Of a stretch of 64,000 nucleotides of DNA, positions 9,514-17,231 are shown in pieces. The notes under the pieces were generated by a model. That model made no database searches. It worked only from the letters and a program-made list of their open reading frames with translations, and had not been told where the DNA came from. Origin of the DNA: Thermotomaculum hydrothermale (GTDB taxonomy: Bacteria; Acidobacteriota; Holophagae; Thermotomaculales; Thermotomaculaceae); NCBI RefSeq assembly GCF_016592575.1, contig NZ_AP017470.1:1196001-1260000 (forward strand), in the 5' to 3' direction. Made by a program: the position numbers and the translations under genes. Within the stretch, counting starts at the first letter, position 1. The number at the start of each line of letters is the position of its first letter.

Positions 9514-11309
9514 CCACTTTTTAAAAATAAATTTAATTCATCTATCAAACCGTTTAATCGTTGTTTAATCAACTCAAGGTTTTCAATGTCTTTTTCAACC
9601 TTCTCCTTCTGCTCAACTCTCTTTTTCATTGCAAGTTTTACAGCCCCGTAAGTTGACTTTAATGTGGTATCAAATTTCTCTTCAAGTGTCCGTTCAAAGG
9701 TTCTAAAACTTTTATCTATGCTCTGATAAATAGACCATCTAATATTTTCAATATTTGAAATAACAAGGGAATGAATCTGCTCTTTAATTCTCTTTACAAT
9801 CCTTCTATTTCTCACCTTTAAAGGCATAACCTTATCAACAACAGCAGGGGGAATAGGATTAAAGGTGGTATTCCACTTGTGGGTAACCCAATAGGGCTCA
9901 TGGGTTAATTCAAAAAGCCTGTCTTCCTGCAACTTTGAATAAGAGACATCAAACAATTCAGCTGCAATGTTTTTAATTGAAATTATAAGACTGTTTGCTC
10001 TCTCCTTATGCCTGTTAAGTAAATCACTAACCTTTTTTTCAAAAAGTTCTGTTGTTTCTCCCATTTTCTTTTCAAAAAAAACAGGAATAACCTCTGCAAG
10101 CTTATTTCTAATCTCAATCTCATCAATCTTCTCTTTATTACTTGAAGCAATTACCTCGTCCATAACCCCTTCAAGGTATTCCTCAGACTTTTCCCTTAAC
10201 TCTGATGAATACTCCTCTAAAAACTGATGAAGCCTGTTGTTATCACCTTTTAGCAAATCAAAAGCAGCCTGTTTTTCATACTTTAACTCATCAATCTTTC
10301 TCTCAAACAAAGTAAGCTTTTCTTCAAGCACATCAATTGGCATTAAGAGAGATTTTAATTCAATATCAACATTTAAAAGCACTTCATTTAATGAATGCAA
10401 AACCTTCAATGCAATAGCCTTTGAAAGAGCCTCTGACTTCTCTTTTGCAAGAAAGCCAACAAGGTGTTCCTCTATTTCCTGAATATTACTTGAGATTAAC
10501 AAATTTTCATCATTTTTTAATTTCCCCTTTAAAGCCTGCTTTGCAGACACAGGGAAAACCTTTAAATTGCCATCAATCCCGGCCTTTTCAAGGTTTTTTT
10601 TCAAAAAATCTAAAACTTCTCCCCTCTCATCTTCATCAAGGTAATCAATTTTGTTTAAAACAAAAAACAACCTTGGAACCTTTTCTTTAACCTTTTTTAA
10701 AAAATCAAGTTCAACCTCTGTAATAGGCGGGTCTGAAGAGACGACAAAAAGGGCGGCATCACACTGGGGCAGAAAATTCAAGGTTGCCTCAGTGTTATGC
10801 TTATAGGTTGAACCTATCCCTGGAGTATCAATTAAAACTACTCTGTTTTTTAAAAGTGGATTATCCGGAATTTTAATTTCAACCTCAAGAACATTTTTCT
10901 CATTCTCAGGATTGTTTTCCTCAGTAACAAATTGGCCAACAAAAACCCTTAATTGAGATATATTTTCAACCTCAAAAATTTCAGGTTTCCTTTCTGAATT
11001 AAAAACAATCTTTGCCGACAGGTTTTTCCCGCTTTTCAGGAAGGTGGGTATTGCTGTCAAAGGCACAACAGCAGAGGGAAGTACATCAACACCTAACAGC
11101 GCATTTAAAAGAGTGCTCTTACCTCTCTTAAACTGGCCTAAAACAGCAAGGTTAAGCCTCCCCTCTGAAAACCTTTCTTCAAGCAGAGTAAGTTTCTTTA
11201 ACTCATTTTCAAAAAAATCACCTTTCAGGTTTCCTATAACTGATTTTGATTTTTCAATAAAGGCTAAGCAATCGCAAATTTTAGGGGACGGAGAATGAGA
11301 ATTAACCAT
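9510..11309 (-). CDS. Bacterial dynamin-like GTPase
   Basis: Large GTPase of the dynamin superfamily that likely binds and remodels membranes. The GTPase domain (about residues 50-300) shows G1 GQFKRGKS (58-65), G2 threonine in TAIPTF (T85), G3 DTPG (161-164) and G4 NKID (219-222). The rest, to residue 599, is predominantly helical with heptad-like charged stretches, as in the neck and trunk helices of bacterial dynamins; no clear transmembrane hairpin is visible. The ATG is preceded by AGGAGG, which lies within reach of a fluoride riboswitch expression platform (11329-11378). It stands as a single gene on its strand, with no partner dynamin beside it. Confidence 0.9.
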   Translation of the reverse strand: MVNSHSPSPKICDCLAFIEKSKSVIGNLKGDFFENELKKLTLLEERFSEGRLNLAVLGQFKRGKSTLLNALLGVDVLPSAVVPLTAIPTFLKSGKNLSAKIVFNSERKPEIFEVENISQLRVFVGQFVTEENNPENEKNVLEVEIKIPDNPLLKNRVVLIDTPGIGSTYKHNTEATLNFLPQCDAALFVVSSDPPITEVELDFLKKVKEKVPRLFFVLNKIDYLDEDERGEVLDFLKKNLEKAGIDGNLKVFPVSAKQALKGKLKNDENLLISSNIQEIEEHLVGFLAKEKSEALSKAIALKVLHSLNEVLLNVDIELKSLLMPIDVLEEKLTLFERKIDELKYEKQAAFDLLKGDNNRLHQFLEEYSSELREKSEEYLEGVMDEVIASSNKEKIDEIEIRNKLAEVIPVFFEKKMGETTELFEKKVSDLLNRHKERANSLIISIKNIAAELFDVSYSKLQEDRLFELTHEPYWVTHKWNTTFNPIPPAVVDKVMPLKVRNRRIVKRIKEQIHSLVISNIENIRWSIYQSIDKSFRTFERTLEEKFDTTLKSTYGAVKLAMKKRVEQKEKVEKDIENLELIKQRLNGLIDELNLFLKSG

Positions 11310-11328
11310 ATCTACCTCCTGAAATTAG

Positions 11329-11378
11329 CAGGCAGGAGTCATCAGCCTCAGGCGCTTTAAGGGGGACCCCATCCCCAT
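11329..11378 (-). promoter_or_regulatory. Fluoride riboswitch (crcB motif) in the dynamin-like gene leader
   Basis: Read on the minus strand, the leader contains every conserved block of the crcB/fluoride aptamer: GGGGATGGGGTCCCCC (5' stem with the GATG loop), TTAAAGCGCC, a 3-bp GCC/GGC stem, then CTGATGACTCCTGC. The loop GGGGTC can pair with the 3' GACTCC to make the pseudoknot. The 3' CTCCTG is also perfectly complementary to CAGGAG of the ribosome binding site just before the dynamin ATG. So the pseudoknot and the site-sequestering hairpin are mutually exclusive: fluoride should free the site and switch translation on. No terminator is visible, so control is probably translational. The transcript would start almost exactly at the aptamer. 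Confidence 0.88.
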
Positions 11379-11386
11379 TTTTTTTA

Positions 11387-11392
11387 ATTATA
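11387..11392 (-). promoter_or_regulatory. -10 box for the riboswitch transcript
   Basis: TATAAT on the minus strand, placing the transcription start near 11380, at the first base of the fluoride aptamer. The -35 region is AT-rich with no good consensus match. Confidence 0.5.
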
Positions 11393-11554
11393 ACAAAAAT
11401 CAAGAAAAAATAATAAATAGTAAAACGAAAAATCAATTAACATATAAGAGAATCATGCAGTTCAAAATGTTTACTTGAGTTCATAAATTGGGAATTAAAA
11501 ATTTTTATTGAAACAACATTTTATATTTTTTAATATTAATTTTGAAACAAAATT

Positions 11555-14500
11555 TTGGGGGTGAAATTTAATGCGAAATCAAAAAGTATTTTTATTTTTT
11601 TATTATTACTTGGTTTTTGTATGTCAATTAATTTGTCACAGGCACAGGAGAAAATGAAAAGATTTGACACATTTGGAAAATCAAATCTCATAAATCATAA
11701 TGCAAACTCTAATACAACTAACAAACAAGAGATAAAACTTTCAAAAACATTGAAACTTGCGCCATCATACTTTATTCCTAACAGATCAAAAGTAAAAGGG
11801 GGTAAAAAGATAATAGACAACAATGAGGTAACAGCCTTTGTGCAGACAAAAAAGGGAAGAATACTCTTTACCCCTAAAGGTGCATTTATAGGAATAACAG
11901 TGCCAAAAAACCCAAAAGAAATTGAAAGACGAAGAACAAACAAAAAAAATAGCAAAATGCCAATAGACCAAATAGAAAATGAAAGAGGAAAAGATGCTAA
12001 ATTAATAGTAATAGGGTTAGGCTTTGAAGGAAAAAACAAAGGAAAATCAAAATCAATAACTCCAGAATTAGAAGAAAAAACAAAAGCAAAAGTAAACTTC
12101 TTAATAGGGGAAAAAGAAAACTGGCAGAGAAACATCCCAACATATAGAAAACTTGTATATGAAAATGTATGGGACGGGATAGATGTTGAATACATAGGCT
12201 ATATGGATAAATTAGAATACAGGGTGATTTTAAATCCAAATGCTAACCCGGATAACATTATAATGATAACAGGTGCTGAAGATTTAGAACTAACAGAAGA
12301 AGGAAACTTAATAGCAGAATTAGACGGAGGCAAGTTATACATAGGAAAACCATTAGCCTATCAGGAGATAGACGGGAAAAGGGTTGATGTAAAAGTATCC
12401 TTCAAAATTCTATCAAACGGGAGATATACATTTGAATTAGGGAACTATAATCCCAATTATAAATTGATAATTGATCCTGTATTAGAATGGAGTACCTATG
12501 TTGGAGGAGATAGAGAGTGGGATGGTGAGCGTAAAAATTCCATAACAATAGATTCCTCTGGTAATATATATGTTTGCGGATACACAGAATCATCTAATTT
12601 CCCAACAACTACAGGCGCTTATCAAACAACTTTTAGCGATGGATATTATGACACATTCGTATTTAAACTTAATAGTAACGGAAGCGACTTAATTTATTCA
12701 ACCTATGTTGGTGGAAGCGGTGCTGACTATGCAGAGAGCATTGCCATAGATTTTTCTGGCAATGTTTATGTTTGCGGATATATAGGATCATCTGATTTTC
12801 CCACAACTTCAAATGCTTATCAAACAAGTAATAATGGGGATTATGATGCACTAGTATTTAAGTTGAATAGTGATGGAAGTGATTTAGTTTATTCAACCTA
12901 TGTTGGTGGAAGTGATAATGATCGTGCAACATCCTTAAGTTTAGATTCTTCTGGCAATGCTTATGTTTGTGGTTTTACGCAATCCTCTGATTTCCCTACA
13001 ACTACAGGAGCTTATCAAACAACTAATAACGGTGGCTATGATGCTTTTGTATTTAAATTAAGCAGTGATGGTAGCAGTTTAGTTTATTCAACCTATGTTG
13101 GTGGAATTGATGGTGATTTCGCATACTCTTTAAGTTTAGATTCTTCTGGTAATACTTATGTTTGTGGAGCAACATTATCTGGTTTCCCAACAACTACAGG
13201 GGCTTATCAAACAACTAATAATGGTAGTTATGATGCAATTGTATTTAAGTTGAATAGTGATGGAAGTGATTTAGTTTATTCAACCTATGTGGGTGGAAGT
13301 GATTGGGAATTACCAAATTCCATAGCTGTAGATTCTTCTCACAATGCCTATGTTTGCGGATATACACAATCCTCTGATTTTCCAACAACTACAGATGCTT
13401 ATCAAATAACTTATAACGATGGTTATGAAGATGGATTTGTATTTAAATTAAACAATGATGGGAGTAGTTTAGTTTATTCAACATACATAGGTGGGAGTAA
13501 GTCTGATCGTGCGACCTCCATAATAATAGATTCATCTCACAATGCTTATGTTTGCGGATATACAAATTCATCAGATTTTCCTAAAACACAGGGGACCTAT
13601 GACTCTAACATTCCACATGGTTATGTGGCTTTTGTATTAAAATTTAACAACAAAAACACATGTACAATAAGTGCAAGTGCAGGTGCAGGTGGGACAATAA
13701 GTCCAAGTGGCAATGTAACAGTAAATGTAGGAGATGACATAACCTTCACCATTAGTGCAAATAGTGGTTACCATATAAAGGATGTATTAGTTGATGGTTC
13801 AAGTGTGGGGGCAGTATCAAGCTATACATTTCAGCGTGTAACATCAAATCACTCAATAGAGGCCCAATTTGAAGCAAATAGTCAGATCACATACTCAATA
13901 ACAGCAACAGCGGGAACAGGTGGAACAATAAACCCAAGCGGAAATGTAACAGTAAACGAAGGAGTGGATATAAGCTTCACAATTAGTGCAAATAGTGGTT
14001 ACCACATAAAAGATGTGTTGGTTGATGGTTCAAGTGTAGGGGCAGTATCAACTTATACCTTCCAAAATGTAACATCAAACCACACAATAGAGGCCCAATT
14101 TGAAGCAAATAGTCAGATTACATACTCAATAACAGCAACAGCGGGAACAGGTGGGACAATAAACCCAAGCGGAAATGTAATAGTAAACGAAAGAAGAAAT
14201 ATAACCTTTACAATTAGTGCAAATAGTGGTTACCACATAAAGGATGTGTTGGTTGATGGTTCAAGTGTAGGGGCAGTATCAACTTATACCTTCCAAAATG
14301 TAACATCAAACCACACAATAGAGGCCCAATTTGAAGCAAATAGTCAGATTACATACTCAATAACAGCAACAGCAGGAACAGGTGGGACAATAAACCCTAG
14401 TGGTGATATAACAGTAAATTATGGAGATGATGTTACTTTTACAATCACTCCCGATAGTGGAAATTTTATTGAAGATGTAACTGTTGATGGACACTCTGTT

Positions 14501-16156
14501 GGAAGAGTTCAAACCTATACTTTCTATAATGTACATTCTGACCATAAAATTCATGCAGTATTCACTGACACATTGCCTCCAACAATTACAAGTGCAAAAG
14601 CTCAAAGTTTAAGAGGGCAATTACCATTAAAGGTTAATTTTACCTGTAATGCTTACGATCCGGATGGCGGAGCTATTGTAAGATACATCTGGCACATTGA
14701 TGGGGATGATTTTTCAGACACAGTTGTAACCTTTGATGGATTATGCAATTACATGTTTGTAAAACCTGATACTTACCATATTTCTGTAACTGTAATTGAT
14801 GATGAGGGAGAATCGGCTTCCGTGGTTTTAAAAGATTTCACCAACGAAGATACAACCATAGTTGTAGAAAATCCACAACACTTTAATCTTGTTATGCCAT
14901 TACCAGTAGTTTCTATTGGCAAATCAGCAAACTCTTCAAAAGACATTAATATCCATAATATTGTAACAAGCATTCTAAACCTTACCAACGAAAAATCACA
15001 TATAAGTATTAAATACTTTGATGCTAATGGGAACAATGTACTAACCTATCGTTACACCATTGCACCAGGTGAAAAATTCTCTCTCAATCCAAACTCTAAC
15101 GGATACACTGATTATAATCAGGCAAAAATTGAAAGCGATAGTTACTTTATAGCCTATTCAAAGGTTATGACAGCAACAGGTCAGATGACATCCTATTTGT
15201 TACCGCAGATGAGTGATAAATTATTTATCCCGCATGTTGCTGAAGAGACAGATTACTGGGATACCTCTATGTTTATATCATCACTTGAATCAACAGATGT
15301 TAAAGTTAAGGTTGGAGAAAATGAAAACACTTACAACATTCCTGTATTCTCACAACTAATAAACCTCGAAGATTTATTGGGAGATGATGTAAATGAAGCA
15401 AAAACCTGGGGTACAGTTGAATCTATTCAGAATAATCCATTTGAAGACACACAACCTTTAGGAGGATTTGAGGTATTCCAGCACAATGAAACAGACGGTG
15501 CGGCAATAGAACTACAATCATCAGGAAGTAGAACACTATTTATCCCGCATATTCCAGAAGAAACAGACATTTTCTGGACAGGATTTGCCATAGTAAACCC
15601 AAATGATGAGGATGCAAACATTGTTGTAGACCTGTACACCAAAGATGGAGAACAGGTTGCGTCAATCCCAATGACAATTGAGGCAAATACAAAACTTAAA
15701 GCATTGGCAAGTGATTTATTTGGAGAGGCTAATGGCAGTGCAGAATGGGGAATAATCCGTTCAGACAAAGACATAATTGGAATGGAAATATACGGTACAG
15801 TTGCAAACGGGATATGTGGATTTGCATTACCATCCCTTGCAACGACAGAAGGGTACTTACCTGAGCTTATAACCGGAGACAATTACTGGAACGGGATAGC
15901 AATAACCAATCCATCCAATGAAACAGCAACTGTTGATATAAGTCTAATAAGCAAGGATGGTATTGTAAAAGACACAAAACAGATTGAATTACAATCAATG
16001 GCAAGGTATAAGTCAGTTGTAAAAGACTTATTTGCAGATGTTGAAATTGAATCAACTGACTATATCTATTACAAATCAACAATATCAGTAATTGCGATAT
16101 CGGTTAGTGGAGATTTAGACAGAACATTTATGTTTTCCCTCGTTGGAAGAGAGTAA
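11555..16156 (+). CDS. Giant secreted SBBP-repeat / bacterial-repeat / PKD protein
   Basis: Secreted or surface-exposed multidomain protein of 1533 residues. A signal peptide (about 1-31, cleavage after SQA) is followed by an N-terminal domain (about 100-310) typical of SBBP proteins, six SBBP beta-propeller repeats of about 65 residues (STYVGG...DSSGN.YVCGYT), four copies of an about 77-residue bacterial repeat domain (GGTI.PSG.V.VN), a PKD-like domain (about 1010-1095) and a C-terminal region with three units built around LFIPH..EETD.W. Start is TTG 11555 or GTG 11561; neither has a convincing ribosome binding site. It is followed by a strong terminator. Likely role is adhesion or cell-surface structure; no enzyme motif is seen. 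Confidence 0.88.
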   Translation: MGVKFNAKSKSIFIFLLLLGFCMSINLSQAQEKMKRFDTFGKSNLINHNANSNTTNKQEIKLSKTLKLAPSYFIPNRSKVKGGKKIIDNNEVTAFVQTKKGRILFTPKGAFIGITVPKNPKEIERRRTNKKNSKMPIDQIENERGKDAKLIVIGLGFEGKNKGKSKSITPELEEKTKAKVNFLIGEKENWQRNIPTYRKLVYENVWDGIDVEYIGYMDKLEYRVILNPNANPDNIIMITGAEDLELTEEGNLIAELDGGKLYIGKPLAYQEIDGKRVDVKVSFKILSNGRYTFELGNYNPNYKLIIDPVLEWSTYVGGDREWDGERKNSITIDSSGNIYVCGYTESSNFPTTTGAYQTTFSDGYYDTFVFKLNSNGSDLIYSTYVGGSGADYAESIAIDFSGNVYVCGYIGSSDFPTTSNAYQTSNNGDYDALVFKLNSDGSDLVYSTYVGGSDNDRATSLSLDSSGNAYVCGFTQSSDFPTTTGAYQTTNNGGYDAFVFKLSSDGSSLVYSTYVGGIDGDFAYSLSLDSSGNTYVCGATLSGFPTTTGAYQTTNNGSYDAIVFKLNSDGSDLVYSTYVGGSDWELPNSIAVDSSHNAYVCGYTQSSDFPTTTDAYQITYNDGYEDGFVFKLNNDGSSLVYSTYIGGSKSDRATSIIIDSSHNAYVCGYTNSSDFPKTQGTYDSNIPHGYVAFVLKFNNKNTCTISASAGAGGTISPSGNVTVNVGDDITFTISANSGYHIKDVLVDGSSVGAVSSYTFQRVTSNHSIEAQFEANSQITYSITATAGTGGTINPSGNVTVNEGVDISFTISANSGYHIKDVLVDGSSVGAVSTYTFQNVTSNHTIEAQFEANSQITYSITATAGTGGTINPSGNVIVNERRNITFTISANSGYHIKDVLVDGSSVGAVSTYTFQNVTSNHTIEAQFEANSQITYSITATAGTGGTINPSGDITVNYGDDVTFTITPDSGNFIEDVTVDGHSVGRVQTYTFYNVHSDHKIHAVFTDTLPPTITSAKAQSLRGQLPLKVNFTCNAYDPDGGAIVRYIWHIDGDDFSDTVVTFDGLCNYMFVKPDTYHISVTVIDDEGESASVVLKDFTNEDTTIVVENPQHFNLVMPLPVVSIGKSANSSKDINIHNIVTSILNLTNEKSHISIKYFDANGNNVLTYRYTIAPGEKFSLNPNSNGYTDYNQAKIESDSYFIAYSKVMTATGQMTSYLLPQMSDKLFIPHVAEETDYWDTSMFISSLESTDVKVKVGENENTYNIPVFSQLINLEDLLGDDVNEAKTWGTVESIQNNPFEDTQPLGGFEVFQHNETDGAAIELQSSGSRTLFIPHIPEETDIFWTGFAIVNPNDEDANIVVDLYTKDGEQVASIPMTIEANTKLKALASDLFGEANGSAEWGIIRSDKDIIGMEIYGTVANGICGFALPSLATTEGYLPELITGDNYWNGIAITNPSNETATVDISLISKDGIVKDTKQIELQSMARYKSVVKDLFADVEIESTDYIYYKSTISVIAISVSGDLDRTFMFSLVGRE
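13891..14352 (+). repeat. Two near-identical 231-bp tandem repeats inside the giant exoprotein gene
   Basis: The units 13891-14121 and 14122-14352 are nearly identical at DNA level, each encoding 77 residues. More divergent copies lie immediately before (about 13660-13890) and after (about 14353-14570). The period is exactly in frame, as expected for recent recombination-driven expansion of a surface protein repeat. Confidence 0.85.
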
Positions 16157-16179
16157 AAGTAATCAACTTGCATAATTCA

Positions 16180-16206
16180 GGCGGCCTGAAAAAGGCCGCC
16201 TTTTTT
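16180..16206 (+). terminator. Rho-independent terminator after the giant exoprotein gene
   Basis: Perfect 7-bp stem GGCGGCC/GGCCGCC with a 7-base loop followed by six T residues. Confidence 0.93.
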
Positions 16207-16300
16207 AACAAAACAGGTAAGAGAAAAAAAGGAATTAAGAATTTTTATACAGACATTCTTAAAAATTTAATACTGGATGTCACAAAAAAATTAACATTAC

Positions 16301-16329
16301 CTTGACAAGTTAGCCAATTATTTTAGAAT
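16301..16329 (+). promoter_or_regulatory. Sigma-70 promoter of the ankyrin gene
   Basis: Perfect -35 TTGACA (16301-16306), 17-base spacer and -10 TAGAAT (16324-16329), with a transcription start expected near 16336, about 20 bases before the ATG. Confidence 0.65.
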
Positions 16330-16357
16330 AAAAAAGATTTTAAAAGAGTTTATTATT

Positions 16358-16963
16358 ATGGATAGAAAACTCATTTTTGAAGCTGTAAAAAATGGAGACT
16401 TGGAAGCCGTTAAATTACTCATAAATAAAGGTGCTAATGTAAACGAGAAAACTGAAACCGCATTCACTCCCCTGCATATTGCTGCTGAAGAGTGCCATTT
16501 TGAGATTGCAAAATTCCTTATTTCAAAAGGTGCAAATATAAATGCAAAAACAATAGGTGGATGGAGAGGGGGACGTACCCCTCTTCACTTTGCAGCAAGG
16601 GGAAATTGTGTAAAGATAGCAGATTATCTGTTATCAAAAGGTGTTAAAGTAGATGTAAAGGATGAGGATGGCTTTACACCATTGCACTATTCCGCTTTGT
16701 ACGGGAATCAAGAAATGGTAGAGTTTCTGATATCAAAGGGAACAGATGTAAACTCTAAAACCAACCTTAATTCAAGTGTTTACTGGACTCCTCTTCACTT
16801 TGCAGTTGAAGAGGGACATAAAGAAATTGCACTTATACTTGTTTCACACGGAGCAGATATTTACTCAGCGGATAAAAAAGGCAAAACAGCCCTTGATTAT
16901 GCAAAAGAAAAGGGATTAACAGATTTGATTGAAAAAATTTTAGAAGCTGTGAAACAAAAATAA
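16358..16963 (+). CDS. Ankyrin repeat protein (cytoplasmic)
   Basis: 201 residues made almost entirely of five to six ankyrin repeats of about 33-38 residues (TPLHIAA.....IA..LISKGANIN pattern), a protein-protein interaction scaffold. There is no signal peptide or membrane segment, so it should stay in the cytoplasm. It has its own promoter and stands alone between the exoprotein and tRNA-Lys. The binding partner is unknown. Ankyrin proteins next to large surface proteins have been seen as partners or immunity proteins, but nothing here proves a link. Confidence 0.9.
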   Translation: MDRKLIFEAVKNGDLEAVKLLINKGANVNEKTETAFTPLHIAAEECHFEIAKFLISKGANINAKTIGGWRGGRTPLHFAARGNCVKIADYLLSKGVKVDVKDEDGFTPLHYSALYGNQEMVEFLISKGTDVNSKTNLNSSVYWTPLHFAVEEGHKEIALILVSHGADIYSADKKGKTALDYAKEKGLTDLIEKILEAVKQK

Positions 16964-17098
16964 AACCACCCTAAATCCCTTCAGCAAATAACCCGATATA
17001 ATCTTTTACCAAATTACAATCTTGACGATAATTAACATTTTCGGTTATTTTAGTTTAAAACAGGTTTTTCTGGGATTTTAATTTGAGGCATAAAAAAA

Positions 17099-17174
17099 TG
17101 GTGGGGTATGAGGGATTCGAACCCCCGACCCACTGATTAAGAGTCAGTTGCTCTACCAACTGAGCTAATACCCC
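17099..17174 (-). tRNA. tRNA-Lys (anticodon CTT)
   Basis: A 76-base cloverleaf on the minus strand. Acceptor GGGGTAT pairs with ATACCCC, discriminator A and an encoded CCA follow. The D-arm TAGCTCAGTTGGTAGAGC is standard, the anticodon stem ACTGA/TCAGT encloses the loop CTCTTAA giving anticodon CTT, and the T-arm GGGGGTTCGAATCCC is intact. It lies directly downstream of acnB in the same direction. Confidence 0.97.
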
Positions 17175-17187
17175 ACCGAAAGCGGTC

Positions 17188-17214
17188 AAGCCGTGTAATA
17201 ATTTACAACGGCTT
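17188..17214 (-). other. Hairpin between acnB and tRNA-Lys
   Basis: AAGCCGT and GTAA on one side pair with TTAC and ACGGCTT on the other (11 bp with one bulged base, 4-base loop). No T-run follows in either direction, so it is not a standard terminator. It may be a processing or stability element in a transcript that continues from acnB into the tRNA. Confidence 0.4.
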
Positions 17215-17231
17215 GGCCAAAAAGTCAAGAA

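Noticed and set aside
11695..12239. Minus-strand frames rich in Phe and Leu opposite the giant exoprotein
   Set aside because: Antisense reading of Lys-rich coding sequence gives Phe/Leu-rich pseudo-membrane proteins; no ribosome binding sites.
12480..13640. DNA-level repeats as a possible mobile or CRISPR-like array
   Set aside because: They keep the reading frame and code for SBBP propeller repeats of one protein.
17188..17214. Terminator for acnB
   Set aside because: The stem is good, but no T-run follows on the acnB strand, so it was listed only as a hairpin.
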